Below the pieces are notes generated by a model. It was given only the letters and a program-made list of their open reading frames with translations. It did not search any database and was not told where the DNA came from. A DNA stretch of 11,130 nucleotides, taken from Cyanothece sp. UBA12306 (GTDB taxonomy: Bacteria; Cyanobacteriota; Cyanobacteriia; Cyanobacteriales; Microcystaceae). Location: NCBI GenBank assembly GCA_003448685.1, contig DLXW01000325.1:1-11130 (forward strand), given 5' to 3'. How positions within the stretch are numbered: position 1 is the stretch's first letter; each line of letters opens with the position of its first letter. Positions 6,444-11,130 of the stretch are shown here, piece after piece. The position numbers and the translations under genes are program-made.

Positions 6444-7160
6444 ATGCTCGAACAACTATCAGACCTTGAGCTTAAATTACGCGACTTATCCCATAGCGAG
6501 GAAACAAGAGAAATAATTAGAGAGTTTGCGAAAAAGCTGAAAAAGTCAGAGCGACAAGCTATTTTCAGTGCAAATGGTTCTCTAATTATTGAGCCGATTA
6601 TTTATGAAAATATGCTGGAAAGGGGTCTTTATCAGAAAAGTGAAGATCCCTTTTCTCTATTACAAGGAGATATTATTAGAACAGATTCAGCTTATTTGGG
6701 GGGTGAAAGATTGACGGGAATGAATTTTGCTGTTGCCAGTTCAACCTGTGATTTAGTGACAAATCGTCGAGAATATGCTAATTTACTAAGAATACAACCA
6801 ATTTTTGTAGAAACAGACGAGAAAGGTAACACGAAGAAACCGAAGGACTCTGTTGATAATGCTAAGGTTCTATCACTTCTTGGAAATCTTTTAACATTTA
6901 AGCCCAAAGAAAGAATGTATTTACCTCGGTTAAAAGATGACTCTCGGTTTGAAGATAAGGATAAAAAAGTTATTGCTAATGCGCTTATATTTGATGGTAT
7001 TGTTCAAATACGCCTTGAAGATTTATTGTTAGCAACTCGTCAAGCTAGTTTGACTTTACTCGGATGGCGTATTTTTGGTTCTCTTGTACGGATATCTATG
7101 GTGAAAACCGGAGACAGTGAAGTTAATATGAGATCAGGATTATGGGAGTCTTTGTCGTGA
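6444..7160 (+). CDS. unrecognised protein with GDI...CDL signature, second gene of cassette, 238 aa
   Basis: No family can be named confidently. Residues 1-40 are charged and helical (possible coiled coil, LEQLSDLELKLRDLSHSEE...). The centre has LLQGDIIRTDS at 72-82, then FAVASSTCDLV at 95-105 and YANLLRIQPIF at 111-121. This spacing of a GDI strand, a VxSxxCDL strand and a hydrophobic strand recalls SH3-like barrels such as MazF/PemK toxins (GD(I/V)...R.ALVVS), and uncharacterised proteins with an S..CDL motif. The resemblance is by eye only. Residues 122-172 are basic and loop-like. The C-terminal part (174-221) is hydrophobic alpha/beta, ending with GWRIFGSLVRISMVKTGDS. The ATG at 6444 has AGG only two bases upstream, so translation may depend on the preceding gene. 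A toxin or effector role is an inference from the operon layout. Confidence 0.68.
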   Translation: MLEQLSDLELKLRDLSHSEETREIIREFAKKLKKSERQAIFSANGSLIIEPIIYENMLERGLYQKSEDPFSLLQGDIIRTDSAYLGGERLTGMNFAVASSTCDLVTNRREYANLLRIQPIFVETDEKGNTKKPKDSVDNAKVLSLLGNLLTFKPKERMYLPRLKDDSRFEDKDKKVIANALIFDGIVQIRLEDLLLATRQASLTLLGWRIFGSLVRISMVKTGDSEVNMRSGLWESLS

Positions 7161-7205
7161 TTTTGTTCTCCATTTTGAAACTTGACTTTATTTACCCTTA
7201 ATTAA

Positions 7206-7237
7206 TAGATTTATTATTAACTAGATTTATTATTAAC
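7206..7237. repeat. perfect 16-bp tandem duplication
   Basis: The 16 bases at 7206-7221 are repeated exactly at 7222-7237 (TAGATTTATTATTAAC twice). The second copy contains the TAA stop codon of the GHL10 gene (7233-7235), so the duplication may have arisen across the gene's end. It lies in the 72-bp spacer between two convergent genes, where no terminator-like hairpin is visible. Confidence 0.8.
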
Positions 7238-8222
7238 TATCAAAAAGATCCCTAAAAACTTGACGACGTTGATAAGGAGATTCTGGGGAAAGATAACCCC
7301 ATAAAGATTCCCAATAGAAAAAAGAAAACCCATTAAAGCGGCAATCGCGTACTATTTTAACCTGCTGTTGAATTGTTTTAATATTAATTGGTTTGTGTAA
7401 TGTTCCTGATAAAATACCTACACTAACTGGAATTTTTTGACGAGCAAATTTAACTGCTGTACGCTCTAATTCTCGTTTAAAACTATCAGAATCATTTCGA
7501 TAAACTTGCAATACTAACTCGTCAATTAACCCCTGCTTTACCCAATTTTTCCAGTCTTGGAGATAGTTTTGATAAGAAAAACGATGGGAATTGGGGGATA
7601 GAGAAATTTTAATGCCTGGTTTTGCGGTTTTAATCGCATTAGCCAACTCTACCATAAACTTGGTTAACTTTGCCGCTCGCCAAGCCATCCATTGAGGGTT
7701 ATGGGGATCTTGAGGAGGAATTTTACCCCCATGTTCAGACTTATACAAATTCACAGTTAAGGGGTCATAACCTAATTCTACGGGAAGGCCAAAATGATCA
7801 TCAATTTGAATGCCTTCAATATCATAATTAAGCACTACATGGCTTTCTTGAATAATAGTTGATAAGATATCAGTTCCTCCTCCCATAAAATTCAATAAAG
7901 GATCTTGTTTTTTTCCTGTTATTACCTGAGCTAATTCACTGGGATAAAATGTATGACCACGGTTCCAAACGACAGGATAAACTGTATTAAATTGAAGTTG
8001 AGCTAGTTGTTTGATAACTCGGTTAATACTTCCAGGGATAAAAAGAACTGAACTCGAAACATTGGTTAACCAAACCCCTCGGCGTTCCGTTATGATCTTA
8101 GATACAGCACCTCCTGCATTAGATGGGAAAAGCATTCCTGGTAGCAAAGAAAAGCCAATTAAAGTTAAAGCTAGTCCTAAACAAATTAAGTTATTTAACC
8201 AGGGGAAAACAGTTTTTTTCAT
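7233..8222 (-). CDS. GHL10 (glycoside hydrolase-like 10) family protein with internal deletion, 329 aa
   Basis: The ATG at 8222 is chosen over one 45 bp upstream. It has TAGG eight bases before it, opens a normal N-terminal export or anchor segment (MKKT..., hydrophobic residues 8-30), and avoids overlap with the preceding gene. The mature part shows GHL10 TIM-barrel signatures: RGVWLTNV near 48, NTVYPVVWNRG near 80, FYPSEL, then NYDIEGIQIDDHFGLP near 132-147, SPNSHRFSYQNYL, LVLQVYRND and GFSFFYWESLWG near the end. In cyanobacterial relatives of about 400-420 residues, as I recall them, a segment of about 75 residues separates the ESH helix from the NYD.DGIQ strand. It carries the PWFE strand and the WLNP region. 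Here ESH (ending at H128) joins VVLNYD directly, so one or two barrel strands are missing and activity is doubtful. It lies 26 bp behind the aldo/keto reductase gene, probably cotranscribed. Confidence 0.85.
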   Translation of the reverse strand: MKKTVFPWLNNLICLGLALTLIGFSLLPGMLFPSNAGGAVSKIITERRGVWLTNVSSSVLFIPGSINRVIKQLAQLQFNTVYPVVWNRGHTFYPSELAQVITGKKQDPLLNFMGGGTDILSTIIQESHVVLNYDIEGIQIDDHFGLPVELGYDPLTVNLYKSEHGGKIPPQDPHNPQWMAWRAAKLTKFMVELANAIKTAKPGIKISLSPNSHRFSYQNYLQDWKNWVKQGLIDELVLQVYRNDSDSFKRELERTAVKFARQKIPVSVGILSGTLHKPINIKTIQQQVKIVRDCRFNGFSFFYWESLWGYLSPESPYQRRQVFRDLFDS

Positions 8223-8248
8223 TTTTAACCTAACTAAAAAAATCAGGG

Positions 8249-9214
8249 CTAACTTCCCCAATTCCACATTACCGACTCATTTTTAAAAGGCTCACTAACT
8301 TGTTGGCCAATGCGGTCAATATTTTCTATATCTTCTGATGATAACTTGATTTGTGTGGCTTTGGCGTTACCCAAAACTTGTTGTTCATTGCGCGCTCCGG
8401 CGATGGCATTAGTTTGGGGTTGAGCAATTAACCAAGCTAAAGCTAATTGGGCTAAACTACATTGATAACGCTCTGCTATAGGACGTAATTGATTAACCGC
8501 TTGTTCCGCTTTTTGAAAAGTTTCTCCTTGAAATAATTTATTAAAAGAGCGGTTATCTTTGGGATCAAATTGATGATCGCTTTTGAATTTTCCGGTTAAT
8601 AATCCTTGGGCTAAAGGGGAATAGGCTAAAATAGAAATCTGGTTTTCAATACAGTAGGACATAGTATCAACTTCTACGTTACGCCAGAATAAAGAATAGG
8701 GTGGCTGTAAGCTATCAATACGGCCATATTTTGCTGCTTCTTCGAGTTGGGAACGGGAGAAATTAGACACCCCAATGGCACGAATTTTTCCTTGTTCTTT
8801 GAGGTGGTTCAAAGCTTCCATGGTTTCTTCAATGGGGACAATTTCTGTCTTAAAGGAACCAGAAGGCCAATGAATTTGGTAGAGATCAATATAGTCGGTT
8901 TTTAGGTTTTTTAAGGAACTCTCACAAGCTTCAATAACTTGATTATATTTAAGATGATTAGCAAAAACTTTGGTAGCATAAACTAGGCGATCGCGTTGCT
9001 CGGCTACTGCTTGGGCTATAATTTGTTCAGAATGGCCATTGCCGTATTCTTCGGCCGTATCAATGGTAGTAATTCCGGTTTCAACGGCGGTTTTAATAGC
9101 TTTGATAATTTCTGCGTCTTCAATACCTACCCATAGCCTTTTTCCTGCTTGCCAGGTTCCTAAGATAATAGGAGTAATTGAAATATTGGTGGTTCCGAGC
9201 GATCGCATTTCCAT
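8249..9214 (-). CDS. aldo/keto reductase, 321 aa
   Basis: This is an NAD(P)H-dependent oxidoreductase of the AKR superfamily ((beta/alpha)8 barrel), full length. The catalytic tetrad is complete: D52 and Y57 in TIDTAEEYG, K82 in YATKV, H115 in YQIHWP. Other hallmarks are GVSNFS at about 148-153, the conserved YSLFWR and AYSPLAQGLLTGK strand (198-210), and the cofactor-binding GARNEQQVLGN at about 276-286. The sequence resembles the general-stress/YhdN-like group, but the substrate cannot be read from it. The ATG at 9214 has no clear Shine-Dalgarno sequence; a second in-frame ATG at codon 3 is possible. The GHL10 gene follows after 26 bp. A sigma70-like promoter with a BlaI/CopY-type dyad precedes it, suggesting inducible expression. 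It contains two HIP1 sites (8987, 9199). Confidence 0.93.
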   Translation of the reverse strand: MEMRSLGTTNISITPIILGTWQAGKRLWVGIEDAEIIKAIKTAVETGITTIDTAEEYGNGHSEQIIAQAVAEQRDRLVYATKVFANHLKYNQVIEACESSLKNLKTDYIDLYQIHWPSGSFKTEIVPIEETMEALNHLKEQGKIRAIGVSNFSRSQLEEAAKYGRIDSLQPPYSLFWRNVEVDTMSYCIENQISILAYSPLAQGLLTGKFKSDHQFDPKDNRSFNKLFQGETFQKAEQAVNQLRPIAERYQCSLAQLALAWLIAQPQTNAIAGARNEQQVLGNAKATQIKLSSEDIENIDRIGQQVSEPFKNESVMWNWGS

Positions 9215-9244
9215 AGTTGCAAGTTAGGTTCAATCTTTGAGTCA

Positions 9245-9274
9245 ATTTTATCTAAATACTACAAGTGTAGTCAA
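9245..9274 (-). promoter_or_regulatory. promoter of the aldo/keto reductase-GHL10 operon with BlaI/CopY-like operator
   Basis: On the minus strand, TTGACT (9274-9269) and TAAAAT (9250-9245) are separated by 18 bases, a good sigma70-type promoter. Its predicted start is near 9238, about 24 bases before the ATG. The palindrome ACTACA-AG-TGTAGT (9258-9271) covers part of the -35 box and the spacer. Its core TACA-NN-TGTA equals the consensus bound by CopY/BlaI/MecI winged-helix repressors. A repressor bound here would block RNA polymerase. No such regulator gene lies in the window. Confidence 0.6.
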
Positions 9275-9277
9275 AGG

Positions 9278-9345
9278 TTAAATTTGGAATGCTAATGTTA
9301 CTTCTGATCAAGATATTATAATTTCTTCAATATTCCCAAATTTAA
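9278..9345. repeat. 10-bp perfect inverted repeat between the two minus-strand operons
   Basis: TTAAATTTGG (9278-9287) and CCAAATTTAA (9336-9345) are exact reverse complements. With one bulged C the stem extends three more pairs (AAT with ATT). The 40-base loop contains no gene. It lies between the end of the nuclease-fold gene (9404) and the promoter at 9274, so it could act as a terminator for the upstream operon, but no T-tract follows the stem. Confidence 0.35.
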
Positions 9346-9403
9346 AATTAACCATGACACAAATTATAAAAGCTTCTGGAATTAGCACAATATCCTAATA
9401 ACC

Positions 9404-10201
9404 TCACCAAAGTGGTATTTCTTCAATTTCTTCAATGGTTAACAACAAATCTGTGGGATTATTTTTATTAGTTAAAGCTTTATCTTCTAGATCGTTTATT
9501 ATTTTATAATAAGGACAACTTTCTTGACAATTATCCAAATGGGGAAAATTCCTTTGCTTTTGAGAATAATCCTCTAACCAACTTTGTAAGTTATTGAGTA
9601 AGATTATTAAATCTTGATGGTTTTTTTGATGTTGTTGATTATCATACGAAAAAGTCAAAGATTGGGGTTTATTTGGTAATTTAACAAACCAATAAGTCAG
9701 AGAAATTTGCTCTGGTAAATAATCAGACGTTTCTGCCAATAGATATAGATACAATCGAGTTTGCCAATGGTTAGCTAATTTTTGAGTATTTTCTGGTTGA
9801 AGATAGGTTTTCCAGTCCAAAATTTCGGCTTTATTACGTTCAGTAATCAACAAATCGTAAATAACTGTCAACAAATATCCTTCTAATGCTAAAGTTCGAC
9901 AATGTTCAGCTTCTTTCCAACTCTGAGAAGATAAATTATCTAAACAAGGAACCGCATCAATTAAAGCTTGTAAAGAATTTTTGAACTGCTGTTCTTCCCC
10001 TAAAATACTATCAATAGATAATCCTAATTCTCGCTGTTGCATCAAAAGATGAAACTGACTTCCCCAAGTTAATTTTTCCTGTTGTTCTGGACTTAAAGGA
10101 GATCCTAACTGTTCTAAATAAATTCTTTTAAATTGGGGAGGACAAGTTTCTAATAAATTCAAATGAGATTGAGATAAACGAATTAAAAGATGATCATTCA
10201 T
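9404..10201 (-). CDS. PD-(D/E)XK nuclease superfamily (RecB/Cas4-like) protein, 265 aa
   Basis: The order of motifs fits the RecB/AddB/Cas4-type nuclease fold: an N-terminal S...L.TCP..FKR segment with C20, WGSQFHLLM with H51, a core YDLLI (D116) followed by EILDWKT (D129, K131), and the QTRLYLYLL motif (Q147, Y151). The active-site residues H, D, D-x-K and Q-Y are all present, so nuclease activity is plausible. Near the end, CQESCPYY gives C225 and C229. Fe-S members of the group use one N-terminal and three C-terminal Cys; here only three Cys in total occupy such positions, so a cluster is uncertain. There is no helicase domain, cas gene or phage gene nearby. The start is ATG at 10201, nine bases after the stop of the upstream aldo/keto reductase, so the two are probably cotranscribed. 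A DNA-repair role is the default inference. Confidence 0.85.
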   Translation of the reverse strand: MNDHLLIRLSQSHLNLLETCPPQFKRIYLEQLGSPLSPEQQEKLTWGSQFHLLMQQRELGLSIDSILGEEQQFKNSLQALIDAVPCLDNLSSQSWKEAEHCRTLALEGYLLTVIYDLLITERNKAEILDWKTYLQPENTQKLANHWQTRLYLYLLAETSDYLPEQISLTYWFVKLPNKPQSLTFSYDNQQHQKNHQDLIILLNNLQSWLEDYSQKQRNFPHLDNCQESCPYYKIINDLEDKALTNKNNPTDLLLTIEEIEEIPLW

Positions 10202-10210
10202 AATTCATAA

Positions 10211-11074
10211 TTAAGTCCAATGTCTAAAAAAAGTATTATCTTGCCAAGCATGAGCCGTCAATTGCTCGATTTCCTTCATTTGTGCTGGTGATAAAACTTG
10301 AAAAGCGGTTGCTACTTCGATATTTCCTTTTAACTGTTCTATTGTTTCTGCGGCAATGATACAACAATGAACCCCAGACAAGGACAAAACATACCCCATT
10401 GCTTGTTCCATTCCCTTTAATACATCTGGTTTAAATAAGCGTCCATAAGCGGGAACTTTCATGGCAATAACTCCAACATTTTTTTCCCTAGCAATGGGTA
10501 AAACATTTTTTATGAAAGGATGGGGATGGTGAATATCTGCTGCATTTAAAGTAACCAAAGTTGTGTCAAAATTATAGCGTTTTAATCCCGCCGCAATGAC
10601 ATCGGGATCATGATGTCCCGTAATACCAGAAAACCTAATAAGTTTTTGCTCCTTTGCTTCTTCAATAGCTTTAATAGCACCATTTCTACTAAGAATCTCC
10701 GTCAATTCCGACTCAAAAGAAACATGATGTAACTGCCATAAATCGAGATAATCTGTCTTAAGGCGTTTGAGCGATCGCTCTAATTCTCTCCAGGCACCAT
10801 CACGATCTCTACGAGCAGTTTTACTGGCTAAGAATACCTGAGAACGGTAGTCTGGGACAACTTTTCCTAGATAATCTTCACTCGGTCCATAACTAGCTGC
10901 CGTATCAAAATAACGAATTCCCCAATTAATAGCTGCTTCAATCATAGCGATCGCTTCAGTTTCTTTTCCTGCTTTTGATAGGGGTGTTTGTCCTGCACCT
11001 CCTAATCCTAATAGAAGAACCGATACTCCTGTATTACCTAGGAGAACCTCTGGCATAGTTTGAAGCTTGATCAT
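10211..11074 (-). CDS. aldo/keto reductase, 287 aa
   Basis: This is a second, diverged AKR-superfamily oxidoreductase. Numbering from the ATG at 11074, the tetrad is D57 and Y62 (RYFDTAASYG), K85 (LASKTA) and H116 (LWQLHHV), all intact. Also seen are LGLGGAG near 22-28, FSGITGH near 147, an AMKVPAYGRLF strand, and a C-terminal cofactor region (AAETIEQLKGN). It is somewhat shorter than the other AKR and closest to the AKR group often annotated only as aldo/keto reductase; no substrate is assignable. The frame also has a TTG six bases earlier (11080) and stays open to the window edge. The ATG is preferred because AAGAAG lies about 10 bases upstream and family homology starts soon after, but a start outside the window is possible. 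Two HIP1 sites (10771, 10947) lie inside. It heads an operon with the nuclease-fold gene. Confidence 0.9.
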   Translation of the reverse strand: MIKLQTMPEVLLGNTGVSVLLLGLGGAGQTPLSKAGKETEAIAMIEAAINWGIRYFDTAASYGPSEDYLGKVVPDYRSQVFLASKTARRDRDGAWRELERSLKRLKTDYLDLWQLHHVSFESELTEILSRNGAIKAIEEAKEQKLIRFSGITGHHDPDVIAAGLKRYNFDTTLVTLNAADIHHPHPFIKNVLPIAREKNVGVIAMKVPAYGRLFKPDVLKGMEQAMGYVLSLSGVHCCIIAAETIEQLKGNIEVATAFQVLSPAQMKEIEQLTAHAWQDNTFFRHWT

Positions 11075-11130
11075 AGACAAATTCTTCTTGTCATCTAAAG
11101 CTTGTGATCCTGCTACATAAAACTGATACA

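Noticed and set aside
8223..8267. Upstream ATG adding 15 residues to the GHL10 protein
   Set aside because: It overlaps the end of the aldo/keto reductase gene and puts a non-signal-like segment before a normal signal or anchor sequence. The ATG at 8222 has a better ribosome site.
8011..8286. Plus-strand frame of 91 codons over the GHL10 N-terminus
   Set aside because: It is antisense to a gene with clear family signatures. Its length comes from the low stop density opposite that gene.
9404..10201. Reading the nuclease-fold gene as cas4
   Set aside because: There is no CRISPR array or other cas gene in the window, and the four-Cys cluster of Cas4 is incomplete.

Overview
The window looks like chromosomal DNA of a low-GC unicellular cyanobacterium of the Crocosphaera/Cyanothece/Gloeothece kind. 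Three things point there. The octamer GCGATCGC (HIP1) occurs at least six times, always inside genes, where about 0.2 copies would be expected by chance. The gene families are typical of cyanobacteria: a pentapeptide-repeat protein, CofG, a TgpA-like membrane transglutaminase homologue and a GHL10 glycoside-hydrolase-like protein. The intergenic DNA is AT-rich and long. No rRNA, tRNA, CRISPR array, intact insertion sequence or phage gene is visible.

Layout. 1-342 holds a structured MITE-like repeat and a 41-codon reading frame with a perfect Shine-Dalgarno sequence that runs into it. 343-669 (-) is a pentapeptide-repeat protein. 670-1177 is a 508-bp gap with two stem-forming regions and a second copy of the repeat end. 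1178-1528 (+) is a small two-helix membrane protein of unknown function, convergent with a DoxX-family protein (1607-1993, -) across a possible shared terminator. 2082-3026 (-) is cofG, divergent from a 773-residue TgpA/transglutaminase-like membrane protein (3249-5570, +). 5571-5930 is a 360-bp gap with an 11-bp inverted repeat and a strong dyad just upstream of an unrecognised two-gene cassette (5931-7160, +).

The remaining genes lie on the minus strand in two apparent operons. An aldo/keto reductase (10211-11074) is followed 9 bp later by a PD-(D/E)XK nuclease-fold protein (9404-10201). A second aldo/keto reductase (8249-9214) is followed 26 bp later by a lipid- or membrane-anchored/exported GHL10-like protein (7233-8222). 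The second operon has a good sigma70-type promoter containing a TACA-NN-TGTA dyad of the BlaI/CopY operator type.

Most notable points. (1) The transglutaminase-like protein keeps the fold signatures and the Asp, but has lost the catalytic Cys and His. (2) The GHL10 protein appears to carry an in-frame internal deletion of roughly 75 residues. (3) The two-gene cassette at 5931-7160 has toxin-antitoxin-like architecture (small acidic first protein, a GDI...CDL protein second, an upstream dyad) but matches no family I can name with confidence. (4) The aldo/keto reductase promoter carries a BlaI/CopY-like operator. (5) Two candidate MITEs flanked by TA are present.
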